Assembly: GCA_002099365.1 (NCBI GenBank)
Contig: MSED01000005.1
Span: 124,001-188,000 of the forward strand
Length of the DNA: 64,000 bases
Direction: 5' to 3'
From: Phialophora verrucosa
Lineage: Eukaryota; Ascomycota; Eurotiomycetes; Chaetothyriales; Herpotrichiellaceae
A program made the position numbers and the translations under genes. Below, one piece after another: positions 22,301 through 32,457 of the stretch (the stretch's first letter is position 1; each line of letters opens with the position of its first letter). Under the pieces are notes generated by a model that did no database searches, was not told where the DNA came from, and saw only the letters and a program-made list of their open reading frames with translations.

Positions 22301-22967
22301 AGAAAGGATTTCCCTTTCAGTGCCTCGGCGTGTAGTACTCTGACCTCGTCCTGTGTTACTCTGACCTCGTCCTGTGTTACTCTGACCTCGTCCTGTGTTT
22401 ACAGTGGAGCAAGCGGAGGGCTGGACCGTGCAAGAGTCATCTGAGCTCGCAATCACTCCGTCTTCAAAAGATGACACGATTGATCCTGGCCCCACAGGCG
22501 CTTGGGCCTGTGGCAATCGTCATTGCAGTCAACAAAGGAGCCGGTGAGCAGGATCCGTCTTCCAAGCTGCAGTGTGTAGAGTGAGAGCGAGAGACAGCCT
22601 CCGCAAACAGCTCGAATGCAACGGACTCCCGGTGATGTCAAGTTGAAAGATGGTGGCGTCGAGAGCGACACATTATGAACGAGTTGACTGGCAACGATAA
22701 TCGGGATAAAGGAATTGAATTAGGGTAGAGGTGAACATTTACAGCTCCAAATTATATCCATTAGTACCAGGATCAAAGCCCGGTGTCAAGCTCGCTGCTG
22801 TGTAACTCTCCCCAATGTCCGGTGCTTCAATGAATCATCCCATCCATCGCGGTGCAGCCGAGGCGGAAATGCCTCACTGTGGAAGTTGACGTGAATTTTC
22901 CCAGTGCCCTCGCTATGCGCCAACCCAGAAAGCCAAATTGATGGCACGACTCTCAAGTCCCTCTGAT
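19356..22967. other. Gene-poor region of about 3.6 kb
   Basis: No gene I can support in either strand. It holds a perfect 10-bp palindrome CTCGTACGAG at 20161-20170, two TACGAGTA words (20041-20048 and 20165-20172), and a 21-bp tandem repeat at 22337-22399. A 122-codon minus frame (22151-22516) spans that tandem repeat. A short peptide similarity exists between the plus strand near 21450-21490 and the minus strand near 22320-22280. The leftmost part is 3' UTR of the preceding gene. Confidence 0.5.
22337..22399. repeat. Tandem repeat, three identical 21-bp units
   Basis: Three perfect copies of a 21-bp unit starting ACTCTGACCTCGTCC, at 22337-22357, 22358-22378 and 22379-22399. The unit length is a multiple of three, and on the minus strand it reads as three copies of NTGRGQS within an open frame of 122 codons (22151-22516), but no other evidence says that frame is expressed. 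Confidence 0.9.
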
Positions 22968-23575
22968 TTACTGGCCGGGAGGGGTGACTGTACCGCCGAT
23001 GGCCTTGAACCAGGTGAGGCTGTCGAATTCGGTGTAAATGGCGCTGATTTGCCAGGTGTCCTTCTTGCCTTGGCTGTTGGATGCCGTCAAGTGGGTGATG
23101 CCAGCAACCAAGTTGCCATTTCCAAAGTTGGCGTCCCAGCTGTGAGTATAGGTTAGCTATGTCCTCAACGAGGCAATGTGTGGGGGCCGGGGAGAACTCA
23201 CCGGAGAGTGACATTTTGGCAGTTGAAGCTATCAATAGCCAGAATCTCGAGCGGGACCGAGGGTTGAGCGCCCTGGCCTTGCTCAAACGCAGCCTTGGTT
23301 GGGAAGACCGGCGTGAACGGATCGACAGGGAAACCTTGAAGAGACTTGATCGAGTTGGAGTAGTCAACAAGGTCGTCGGCCAACAGTGTCTCGGCGTTGG
23401 CGGTCGTGTAGGCGACGATGAGCCCTTGGAAGCCTTCTGCGAGGTATGTCGCAGACTCCTTGGTCAAGCACTTGGCCGGGTTAACCTTTCCTCCCCAGAG
23501 GCCACCCGCGCCCCATGGGGCAGCATAGGCGGAGGAGAGGAGGGTGGCGGCAGCGGCGATGGCGAATGAGCGCAT
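22968..23575 (-). CDS. Secreted NTF2-like (SnoaL-type) domain protein
   Basis: Two exons, 23575-23202 and 23139-22968, with a 62-nt intron 23201-23140, encode 181 aa. The splice completes an Arg codon and joins NCQNVTLR to WDANFGNGN. The N-terminus is a signal peptide (MRSFAIAAAATLLSSAYA). The mature part fits the fungal NTF2-like secreted family: a cysteine before LTKESATYLAEGFQGLI, a helical segment with LADDLVDYSNSI, then the strand-rich half ending in TEFDSLTWFKAIGG. A second cysteine (FNCQN) can pair with the first. NTF2 folds serve as small-molecule-binding or isomerase scaffolds; the role of the secreted fungal group is not known. A TATA box lies about 150 bp upstream of the start. Confidence 0.82.
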
Positions 23576-23725
23576 ATTGATTGAGTATTAGGCGAGGTTG
23601 CTTGGTAAAAGAATGGTATTGGTTGTGCTAGTAACGAGTGCTAAGCGACTGTTGGTAGTGAACGATTGTATGTACTGTTGATGTGAACGGGAGAGGCCAC
23701 TGATCTGGGGATGGGAAAGCCACTG

Positions 23726-23732
23726 TTATATA
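23726..23732 (-). promoter_or_regulatory. TATA box of the NTF2-like gene
   Basis: TATATAA on the minus strand lies about 150 bp upstream of the ATG at 23575. It is consistent with a TATA-driven promoter of a regulated secreted gene. Inference from word and position. Confidence 0.4.
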
Positions 23733-24728
23733 GACATGGCGACTCGAGGAAGGATCAGATTGGACAGCCTACAATTTTAGCGGTTACCTGGGAGTCGATT
23801 TCACCGTTCCTGCATCGCCCTGCCCGGGACGGGAGCTGCCAACCTCGTCAGCCTCAACCAAGAGCAAAAAAACACAAGCTTGGAGCAACGGCCACCTGCA
23901 GGCGACCCACTCCTGACCACATGGTGCTGGAGACTGCAGAAAGTGTATCTTGCCACTGGATTGGGCGAGCTCTAGCCCACGGAGGATGACCTGCTGACAG
24001 CAGCCAATTTTCCCACGTAGTTTCATGTGCCAAGAGAGGAGCGTCTGTGGTTTCACGCTGCCAACTGCGGCGAGGGCCTGCTGCGGGTCCAGCGGAAAAT
24101 AATTAAGTTGGAAGCAGAGGGATTTAGGCTTTTGAGCTGGTGCCTCGTCTCGTGTATCTCAGCCACTGATGTTTGAGGCTAAAGGAGGCGTCAGCCTAGA
24201 TCGGGTCAAGCGATGTTATTTTGGTGCCGACCCATCCTGATCGAGCTCAACGGGGCAAACTCTCAGAAGCTTGTTCCTGTCTCCACCAGCCACTTGGTCA
24301 CTGCGCAATCGGCGGCCGAGTCGAGAACGAGGATGGTCTGGATCAAACGACCATGGTTTGGGCCTTGGTCGGCCAGAGGCACTGTGAAATTTGCTGACCA
24401 CCTTCGGCCTGTAGGGCTCGTTGGAAAACGGCTTCTTCTGGGGTGTCCAGCCTCCAGCCTTCCTCCGCATTAGGTCATCGATTATTTCTCTGGTAGCAGT
24501 CATGACAGCCTGAATCCGGACTGCCAAATGTCATGGCGGGAAAATCGATTCGTCCATGCAGGCCATGTCCGGACCAAGAAAGCTGCGGTGCATCCTGCCA
24601 AGCTGCTGATGCCATGCCACCCTTCACGCAGTTGACGTGCTCTGCTTCACCGACCCTTTCATTGACTTGGCACGGTCAATAATCGTCGGAGTTGGTCTCT
24701 ACTTGGTGACAGGAATCACGAACTCCGT
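23733..24728. other. Intergenic region
   Basis: About 1 kb upstream of the NTF2-like gene and downstream of the reductase gene. No coding signal or repeat recognised. Confidence 0.5.
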
Positions 24729-26156
24729 TCAAGCCACGCCGCCTCTTGGAGGTGTGCTCTTGTCCGAGATGGTGACCGAGTCCGGACGATCAGGATCGGC
24801 TTCGCTCACTACTCGTGTCGTGCCGTGAGGCAGCGCTGCACCCTCTCTCAGGGAATGTTTCCCCTTGATGAGCTGCATCAGCATGAAATTGAGAGCACAT
24901 TTGATGCCTTGCTGCTCGCCTCGTTTAACGATATAGCCATTAATGTAATCAATTTCGGGCTGCTTTTCACGCCGGATGTCTTCCCGCATGCTGCTCGAGT
25001 TCTGGGCAGTACGCTTGGTCACCCCCAAGAATAGCTGCTCAAGACGCTTGGCAGAAAATCGGTGTTGGACATTTGGAATGCCTTCTAGCTCAGGTAGGCC
25101 CCGAATGACAAGAGAAATCTCTGCCAGCAGCAGTCTTTGAATGGGCAGGAGCTCGTCACTGTCCAATATCGCACCATTCGGCACGTCGAGAAGGGCGGTT
25201 AGAGGATTCAGGATACAGTTCGAGGACAATTTCTCAAGCTGCAGCTGTAAGAGATCCAGGTAAGGAAACACGGCGCATGCTAACACCGGCGACCTCGTTA
25301 GGGTGCGAAGGAGGTACCGGGACGAAAGGCTGGAAAACAGTTCCTTGTCGGTAGGGTGATGCCTCTTCCTTTCTTCTTCGGACAGTTCCCACGGTTGCCG
25401 CACCGGACCCTTTGGTGGAAGCGGATAGCGATCACGGTCTCGACAGATCCCTAGCGCCACTGTGCCATATCCAGCATGGACGACTGTACAGGGTTGTGAC
25501 ATATATGCGCCGTGAGAGACGATTCCCAGCATGTATGTTGGCCGTGTTTCTGGGTCTGTGAACACTGCTCGGTTGAGCTCATCAATTTGGCCCAGGCCAT
25601 TTTGCATGAAACAGATGGTAGTCTTTGCGTTGACGCGGTGCTTGATGGACCGAAGAGCAGGAACAGTTGTCGGACCTTTGACCGCGACAATCAGCGTATA
25701 GATATAGAGCTCGCCCGATGGCATCTCTTCTGCTGGTTCAACGGGGTTGGTGCGGGATTTATGGTATGGCACGTCGGGTATGAACCTCCATCGCGCTGAG
25801 CCGTCGTCGTGGACTCCCTCGAACAGGTCGACATCATAGCCAGTCTGCTGATCATTGATCTCGTTTCTTTTGTTGATCAGGCTAATGACTCGTCCGCCTC
25901 TTTTGAATGCTTCGTATTGCTCCGGTCGATGTATCATCAACGTGATTGGCGGTGGATTGGGAAGGCATCTCAAAGAGTGAGCTGCCAACGTGCCAATGCT
26001 CCCCAAGCCAAGTATGTGCACACGTCGAGTCAGGAGCTGTTCTTCGTTGGGATCTGGCAGGTCAGAGTCCGCGAGCGGCTTCGACTCGAAGGTAGTGTTT
26101 TCGGGTGAAGTTTCGCGTGCAGGAGGCTCTTCCCACCACGACAAGGATGTTGCCAT
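24729..26156 (-). CDS. Ketopantoate reductase (ApbA/PanE) family protein
   Basis: NADPH-dependent 2-dehydropantoate 2-reductase fold, the step giving pantoate in vitamin B5/CoA synthesis; several fungal paralogs of this family have unknown substrates. Single exon. The start at 26156 (MATSLSWW) gives 475 aa; the in-frame ATG at 26216 gives 495 aa with a basic N-terminal extension that could be a mitochondrial presequence. Seen are the Rossmann motif HILGLGSIGTLAAHSL, the mid-domain VAVKGPTTVPAL and CFMQNGLGQIDEL, and the C-terminal catalytic helix region KLSSNCILNPLTALLDVPNG, where Lys, Asn and the NPLT motif match the family. It is longer than the bacterial enzyme (about 300 aa), with inserts between the domains. 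Its promoter region is shared with LRP1. Confidence 0.85.
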   Translation of the reverse strand: MATSLSWWEEPPARETSPENTTFESKPLADSDLPDPNEEQLLTRRVHILGLGSIGTLAAHSLRCLPNPPPITLMIHRPEQYEAFKRGGRVISLINKRNEINDQQTGYDVDLFEGVHDDGSARWRFIPDVPYHKSRTNPVEPAEEMPSGELYIYTLIVAVKGPTTVPALRSIKHRVNAKTTICFMQNGLGQIDELNRAVFTDPETRPTYMLGIVSHGAYMSQPCTVVHAGYGTVALGICRDRDRYPLPPKGPVRQPWELSEEERKRHHPTDKELFSSLSSRYLLRTLTRSPVLACAVFPYLDLLQLQLEKLSSNCILNPLTALLDVPNGAILDSDELLPIQRLLLAEISLVIRGLPELEGIPNVQHRFSAKRLEQLFLGVTKRTAQNSSSMREDIRREKQPEIDYINGYIVKRGEQQGIKCALNFMLMQLIKGKHSLREGAALPHGTTRVVSEADPDRPDSVTISDKSTPPRGGVA

Positions 26157-26674
26157 GGTTTTCAAGGGTCGAGATCGAGCGTTAGGATGGAAGTTTGGCC
26201 GCGTCCACAGATCCAAGCTGATGGCGTGTGACCATCTGCGCGCAGCCCGAGAGACTGGGCGCAGAAGCAGTCGTCGCGACAGTTTGAAGGTGTCGCTGTG
26301 GACCTCTTGCGTCTCGACAGTGGGCAGGAGAGCACTTTAGGTGGACAAGCGCGTCTTGAACGATGGAGCCTCTAGTTAGCCACGAGAATCTTGAGACTTC
26401 CAGAAGCTGGAGCGTATATCTGATTGCTGGTATGATATCGACTTTAACATTCAATAGCCAGCGAGAATCATGGTGATAAGCAGATTTGTCTCCGCATACT
26501 CGTACCTCGAGTGGACCGCAGCTGGTGCGGGGAAATTTTCAGATTGTCTTCACTTTGCATTCACTCCGGATTCTTACCAACGCTCCCGACAACATCACGC
26601 CGTGAAGCTACCCTAGGCTTTTGCGCTTCTTCTTAAACATCAGCTGGGACCTCAAGATCTGGCCATCAACGGCA
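26157..26674. other. Divergent promoter region, reductase/LRP1
   Basis: About 0.5 kb (or less if the upstream reductase start is used) between divergent genes. It includes one TACTCGTA word at 26497-26504, about 180 bp from the LRP1 start. Nothing else recognised. Confidence 0.5.
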
Positions 26675-27553
26675 ATGGACACGAAAGCGACTATCGCGCT
26701 TGTTGACGAGCTGCAGGAGAACATCGAAGACCTCGAGGACAATCTTGGGTCGCTTCTCAATAGTTCTCTTGCAGCTACCAGCAGAAAACTACCGCTACTT
26801 GATCGTGCCAAACTCAACGTCCTCCTCGTATACTCCATCGAGTCTTTGCTGTTCTCTTATCTCAGGCTTCACGGCGTCCAAGTCAAGGAACATCCCGTCT
26901 TCAAAGAGTTGACCAGAGTCAAGCAGTACTTCGAGAAGATCAAAACAGCTGAAGTCGGTCCAGAAAGTGCTCGGCCGGCTGTCACGTTAAATAAGGAGGC
27001 TGCTACGAGAGTCATCAGGCACGGATTAGTAGGATATAATCGTGGCCGTGACTCTTGAGTTTCAGCTGACTGTTTCTAGGCCGGGAATGAAAAGTACGAC
27101 CTTGAACGCGCCGAACGTGAAGCCCGCGAGAAAGTTCTTGCAAATAGAAAGCTGAGAGAACTCGAATCAAAAATGAGGGAACAAGCAGCTCAAGGCAATG
27201 AACAAGCCATCAGTGCCACTGATGCCCTGACACAAGCCGCTCAACTGGCCACAGTCCCGCTGGAGGAGCCCCAAGACGGTGCGCAGGAGTTGGACAGCGA
27301 TGTTGACAGCGGGTCCGATGAGGAAGGTGAGGTAGCAGAAGAGCAGCCAGCCCAGTCTCAGCTTCATCAAGGCAAAAAGCGGCAAAAGAAACTCGACCCG
27401 GGTCCGCGCAGAGCTAAGCGCAAGAGGGACGCTGATATCCCAGACGCAAAGAATGAGGAGCAGACGAAAAAGGCTTTGGGCAAACAAGCAGCTCGCAAAG
27501 CTAGGAAGGAAGCGAAGAAGGCGGCCAAGAGACTTGAACCACCACCTGGCTAG
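26675..27553 (+). CDS. LRP1: Nuclear exosome cofactor Lrp1/Rrp47 (C1D family)
   Basis: C1D/Sas10 family protein that binds Rrp6 and supports the nuclear exosome in 3' processing and decay of rRNA, snoRNA and other RNAs. Exons 26675-27028 and 27080-27553 flank a 51-nt intron and encode 275 aa. The N-terminal ~100 residues are the C1D helical domain (ALVDELQENIEDLEDNL, then RAKLNVLLVYSIESLLFSYL and a KQYFEKIK helix). The splice joins RVIRHGL to AGNEKYDLERAERE, a typical join in fungal homologs. The rest is an acidic stretch (DSDVDSGSDEEGE) followed by Lys/Arg-rich tails (KKRQKK-type and RKARKEAKKAAKR) suited to nuclear import and RNA binding. The start at 26675 was chosen because it begins at the conserved domain; an upstream in-frame ATG at 26621 adds 18 unlikely residues. 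Confidence 0.88.
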
Positions 27554-29059
27554 CCCTTGTTCAGCTGTATTCCCGCAGGTTTACCGAGATCCATTCGGCT
27601 GTGATCGCGAACTGCAAAGTCAGCATAGGAAGTTGACCTTCGCGTCATCATGCCTGTTTGCGAACTCCGCGTCTACGCAAACACAGTCATGGTCAGGGAC
27701 TACTTCTGCTTCGCCCATGGACTCCTTTTCTACATGGAAATCGAACGCGCAAACGTCACGAACTCGAAACCGGGAGCTTCAGGAGGAGACCGTTCGATCT
27801 GGAGAGATGCTCCCAATCTCGCATCGAAGGCTCCCTTGACAATGTGAGGTGGCCTCCACTATGTAGCCACGTTCCTCTCCATGCTGCTCCCCGAGCAAGA
27901 ACGCGCCTTTGTGATACAGAGGCACGGCTTTCAAGACCTCGCCAGCCCCGGTTGGCTTACTCCAGCAAGATGAATCTTGTATTTCATGGTGTACTATCAT
28001 GGTCAGCGTGCGATAATGGGATCCTCCTTCACACTACATGCACATCTCCCCAGCTACTGGGCAGGACATAGCAGATCCTTGAATCAGACAAATTGTACAC
28101 CACCTTATCCTAATTTACTTGTCTATTTCATTATATCCACGCCTTTGAACGGCTTCTCACGTTGTATCGAACGCGCTAGATCCAGGTCGTTTCCCCTCTT
28201 ACCTTGACATTCTTGAAGCGTCCACTGATTCTGAGTCTTTGGTAGGCCTCCAGAGATCTTGTCCCCCTGTGGATCTCTACGCACCCAAAAGCACTCGCCA
28301 GATAGGTTGACTTCTCTGCCACGAGGTCGTCTGGAACGATCAGGTTGCGTAGTGGAAACCCTCCGCAATCGATTTCACAACCTGTTTCAAGTTGTCCAGC
28401 GGGTTGCCTACTTCTCCATGGCCCCAGGACTGAATTATTGCCAGCGCAGCGAGAACGAGCTCTCAGATTTCAACTCGAAACCCCCTAGTACATAGAATTG
28501 CGCGAGCAACGTCAAGGATGTTCGGTATCGGGGTTAGACTTCAACTTGCCATTGACGCCGCACTTACAAACATGTCCTGATACCTTGGACACGCGTTGTC
28601 GAGTAGTAGGTCAAGAGAGACAAGACTGGGAGGACGGCGTCTTGTACGGAATAGTTGAAGGGAGAGCACTCGGCAGATGATACTTGCAAGGCACGAATAC
28701 ATACGCAACCACGGCAACAAGTTTGTTGGCCACCACGATGAATCATGAATCTACGAAGCATACCCACGTATATCCCACTTTGCCGTTCTCCGTGTGATCC
28801 AGCATCTCATCACTTACCTCGTACATAGTGATGGAAGCCGCTTGGCGTGAGCCCCAAGCAGAGCAGAAACGTCTCCTCTGTTTAAACCGAACGCTGAAGC
28901 GCCGGTTGTTGCTTCAGGATCTGAATGGAAGTCACTGTTTGTTCCACGTGGAATTTGTCCTGTCTTCTTTTCTTTCTCCCATTAGTGTACCCCGTAATAC
29001 TGGTTGATTTTTTGTTTCATCCATCGACAACCCCTTGCGTCCTTCCTGTCGCTAGAGCG
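27554..29059. other. Intergenic region with possible gene remnants
   Basis: 1.5 kb without an intact gene. Several short stretches look coding-like: on minus, an open frame containing NLIVPDDLVAEKSTYLASAF (about 28357-28298) ending at a GTAAGA donor-like site; on plus, MLLPEQERAFVIQRHGF (about 27881-27931) lying in the same frame as an open stretch from 27650 but separated from it by a TGA at 27845-27847. I could not join these into a gene. They may be remnants, or chance. Confidence 0.3.
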
Positions 29060-29467
29060 CTACCCTTTCACATCCGTAATGCCCTCCAAGATGACCCAGA
29101 ACTTCTTCACCTTGCCGTCCTCGACGATCAGGACATCCGCGCCCTTGACCTTGACATCGACGACCCCGTCGTCTCCTACGGGCCCAAACCCCCAGGCCAG
29201 ATGCACCATGTCGTGATTCTTCGTCACGTTCCCATGGGGCTCGAACCCCCACCCTTGGCGCTCGTTGAGCAGTTTCTCGGCCGTCGCGTTGACGGCGTCA
29301 TGGCCCGTGAGGACCGCGTCGGGTTCGTAGAAAGTCACGTCGGCGTGGTAAGTTTCCTTGACGGCGGCGAGGCGAGACTGAGCGTCGCGGTTCGAGAAGA
29401 CGCCGAGGAGATTGCCGTATGCGAGCTTCTTCGCGGTCTCGTCGGGGACAATATATGCGTGTGTCAT
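29060..29467 (-). CDS. SnoaL-like / NTF2-like domain protein
   Basis: A single-exon 135-aa protein filling one NTF2-like fold: an N-terminal helix pair (AKKLAYGNLLGVFSNRDAQS), the HADVTFYEPDAVLTGHDAV segment typical of SnoaL-like folds, a helix (ATAEKLLNERQGW), then beta strands with HDMVHLAWGFGP and the last strand pair KGADVLIVEDGKVKKFWVIL. No signal peptide, so probably cytosolic, unlike the secreted NTF2-like protein 6 kb away. Members act as isomerases, cyclases, hydrolases or binding proteins; no substrate can be inferred, and no neighbouring biosynthetic gene suggests one. Confidence 0.82.
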   Translation of the reverse strand: MTHAYIVPDETAKKLAYGNLLGVFSNRDAQSRLAAVKETYHADVTFYEPDAVLTGHDAVNATAEKLLNERQGWGFEPHGNVTKNHDMVHLAWGFGPVGDDGVVDVKVKGADVLIVEDGKVKKFWVILEGITDVKG

Positions 29468-30624
29468 TTTGGGCTGTGTGCGCGAGGAGTCGACGCGGCG
29501 TTGGAGTTCGTCCTAACCGGACCTCGCGGCCCTTTACAGTACCACGATAACCTGTGTTTTCCCGTCGGGGATCTTAGATGTTGCGAGATCGCTGCGGCCG
29601 CACTGGCTCGGTTGCTTGCTACACAGGTTATATCTCCTAGGTTTGGCGTTTGATGGAGGTGAAAGACTGCTGAGCCCTAGAAGGTACGTGCTTTGGGTTC
29701 TGGGGACTTAAGGATTCAGATCACACTCGAACTCGGGAGCAGGTCCAACGGTTTTATACGAGTCCACACCATCAACCGCCCGAGTCAGGCACAGGTCCAT
29801 CCTGACGTTCTAGGTTGCTTACATTGCATTCAGGCCGTCGCTCGGTCGATCGAAGCTGATTCACAATCGTAACGCTCGCGCGAGGTCGACGGCATCCACG
29901 TGGCGAGGTTTTGACGAAAGAAAGAGGTGGAATTCCACCGATTAGGTTCAGGTACTGTACAAGTTCAAGCATTGGACTCTTACCTTGGGCTATGTAATGC
30001 GCCGCCCGCATCGGGCAATGACTTTCTTCCACTTGGACGGATCAGATGCTTGTGGGAAGCAAATATCGCTTCAGCTCGTCATTCTTGCTTGATGTGCTCG
30101 GGTTGTCGAAAAGTTCAAACAAACGCCACACGCTTCCCTGCGGGACGCCCGTCTCTCTACTACATACATCAGGCGGAATACTGTAGATGCAGGGGCTGTA
30201 AGCCAGTGGAGCCTTGGACAAGGGGGTCGGTGGAAGGCGTGCGACGAAATCCCCGGTGACGGGGAATAGTTGAAGACCGAGTGCCGGGTTCAGCTGCTGA
30301 CGACGGAGTTCAAGATGGATAGTCCTGTGTACTCCGTCGCGTGTCCATGGTGAGCGAGGCCAACCTCGAAGACGACCAACATTGCCGGCATTGTCTCTAA
30401 AATTCTGAAGGATTATGCCCTACAATCAACGCCTGTTCAATGTGCTAGAGTCAAACCTACTCAGTGCGTTAATTAATTACTATTAGATTCATGTCCCCTC
30501 TAGGAGACATCTGTTTATGCCAGTGGATACTCAATCCGCCCATTCCTTCCCGATGCTACCGAACGTAGGAAAGAATCAGCTTTTGCGAGCGTCAAGCGGG
30601 GTTGAAGCATTTCTAATGTCGAGT
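29468..30624. other. Intergenic region
   Basis: About 1.2 kb. The left end holds the promoter of the SnoaL-like gene. Nothing else recognised. Confidence 0.5.
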
Positions 30625-32457
30625 TCAGAACCGACTGACATCCCTCCCAAACAGCCTAACAGTCAACCATTGCCACGCAACGTTCAGCCGATTCCGCCAA
30701 CTGAGCGTCATCGACAGATATGCGCCTCTCCAGATCAGGTACGCAGAGAGGCCCTTGAGTCCCTTTGGAGACCCGCCATCCTTCCTGCTCCCGTTACCGC
30801 CCTGGAATATTGCACTAGATCCGCCGAGGTAGGTCAAGACACCCATGTTTTTGTAGCTGAAGCCTGGAGCACCAGCAAAGTTCTCTGGCTTGGGATTTTT
30901 GTTCAACGTCCGCCCAAGCCAGATTGCCTCTTGATTCGCAACTTGTGCAGTTGCCGGCAGAGCACCGGACATCAGTTTCGAGCTGTCGCCCAACGCAAAG
31001 ACGTCCTTCATGTAAGCCTTCGGCTTGTCGTGCTCCTCCATCTCAGCGGCACATTCGGTGGTTAGCTGTATCCGGAAGTGGTCGTCCACAAGTGGAACTC
31101 CGCTTTTGGCATCCCGCTGAAGGATCCACTGCCGTTGCATCGGGTCCGCGACTTCGCCTTGGATATTGTGCGCCGAGTCTGTGGGGTATCTTCGTACGTG
31201 ATCGAGAGCCTTTGCCACGAAGGGGTTGTTCATGTTCCCTGTTGACCAGACGCACATGCCTATGCCGACGTCGCCTTCCTGTTTCGTGCGGATCGTGTAC
31301 ACGCGCCCTTTGACTTGGCTGGCTTGGTTGTTGCGAGCGTTTTCGTCGTTGGGCAATCCCTTTCTGAGTTCTTCTACCTGATGGGATGTTTTGATCTCGA
31401 TGTTCTGTCGTCGGTATTGTTTGACGGCGTAGTCGGCGAGAGAGGCGTCGAACATGGGGAGAACTTTGGGCGCAACGTCGTAGAGACTGATCCGGATGTA
31501 CTTCATCAGGTCTGGATGGAGTCTTGACATGTCTTGTCTGATCAGATCTGAGAGGCAAGCTGCAAATTCCATGCCTGTGGGGCCACCGCCAACGATTGCA
31601 AAGTGCAGGAGGTGCTTCTTGGTCTCTTCCGGCATAATGGGTAACCGGGCGAGCTCGAACAGTTCGAGGATCCGTCGACGGATGGCAACCGCATCCCGGA
31701 CATCCTTCAGGAACCACGCGTTCTCTCTCACACCCTTGGTGCCAAAGGTCTGACTATATGATCCCACGGCGATCACTAACTTGTCGTAATGGATGGGAAA
31801 CGTGGGCACCTGACTTGGCCCCGTGCCGCCCATCTGCACCTTCTTCTCCCACGGCCCGTGGGGAAAGTCGATGTCCATGGCGAAACCGCTCTTTGTCTGC
31901 TGTTCATTGTGCTCCCTCGGTCCCGTCAAGGCATGCCCAACGTCCGGATCTAGCACCGAGGGCTCGATGGTGACTGTCTTGTCTGCGAAGTTGATGTCGT
32001 CGGCCCAGCCTTGTATAAATTCTACGCCGCTTTTCGGCTTTCTTATTGACTCGAGGACGTGTCGGAATTCGAGGGTACCGACTGTCGTGTCGTTGAGAAG
32101 AGGGGTGAAGACGAAGTAGGTGCGAGGAGAGACGACCACGACGCGGTACTTCTCCTTGTTCAGCTCCCGGGCGAGAACATATCCTGGCGTGTGTGAGTGT
32201 CTGGCTTCTTCTGAGGGTCCGGAGAGCACTGTACCTGCCCAACCACTGCCTAAGATGACAACCTTCTCGCGTGGGTCATTGGGATCCCTGTTCGCATCCA
32301 GAGCAATAGCGGCGGGCGTTGCGAGCCAGCGCTTTTGCACAACATACCGAGGACGTGGGAGTTTAGTCCTCTGGGCTCTCGTCGCCAGGTGTATGGTGCT
32401 TTCGAGTTGCCGTTGCCATCTCGGCAGCAACGAGGCACGAAGGGCGAGAGGATTCAT
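30625..32457 (-). CDS. Alternative (type II) NADH:ubiquinone oxidoreductase, mitochondrial
   Basis: Single-subunit rotenone-insensitive NADH dehydrogenase that passes electrons from NADH to quinone without pumping protons, at the inner mitochondrial membrane. The start at 32457 (MNPLALRASLLPRWQRQL) gives an Arg-rich presequence ending near KRWLATPA; an ATG at 32481 would add eight residues. The open frame contains a 51-nt in-frame intron, 32234-32184: its removal changes an interrupted FAD loop into the family motif VVILGSGWAGYVLAREL, giving about 593 aa. Also seen are PRTYFVFTPLLNDTTVGTLE, the NADH-binding HFAIVGGGPTGMEFAACL, DVFALGDSSKL and the C-terminal GVLTYLGGSSAIF with a membrane-binding tail. 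No EF-hand is seen. Whether it faces the matrix or the intermembrane space is not decidable from sequence. Confidence 0.92.
   Translation of the reverse strand: MNPLALRASLLPRWQRQLESTIHLATRAQRTKLPRPRYVVQKRWLATPAAIALDANRDPNDPREKVVILGSGWAGTVLSGPSEEARHSHTPGYVLARELNKEKYRVVVVSPRTYFVFTPLLNDTTVGTLEFRHVLESIRKPKSGVEFIQGWADDINFADKTVTIEPSVLDPDVGHALTGPREHNEQQTKSGFAMDIDFPHGPWEKKVQMGGTGPSQVPTFPIHYDKLVIAVGSYSQTFGTKGVRENAWFLKDVRDAVAIRRRILELFELARLPIMPEETKKHLLHFAIVGGGPTGMEFAACLSDLIRQDMSRLHPDLMKYIRISLYDVAPKVLPMFDASLADYAVKQYRRQNIEIKTSHQVEELRKGLPNDENARNNQASQVKGRVYTIRTKQEGDVGIGMCVWSTGNMNNPFVAKALDHVRRYPTDSAHNIQGEVADPMQRQWILQRDAKSGVPLVDDHFRIQLTTECAAEMEEHDKPKAYMKDVFALGDSSKLMSGALPATAQVANQEAIWLGRTLNKNPKPENFAGAPGFSYKNMGVLTYLGGSSAIFQGGNGSRKDGGSPKGLKGLSAYLIWRGAYLSMTLSWRNRLNVAWQWLTVRLFGRDVSRF

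Noticed and set aside
28925..29653. 242-codon plus-strand frame over the SnoaL-like gene
   Set aside because: The minus strand carries a complete NTF2-like fold; the plus frame has no motif.
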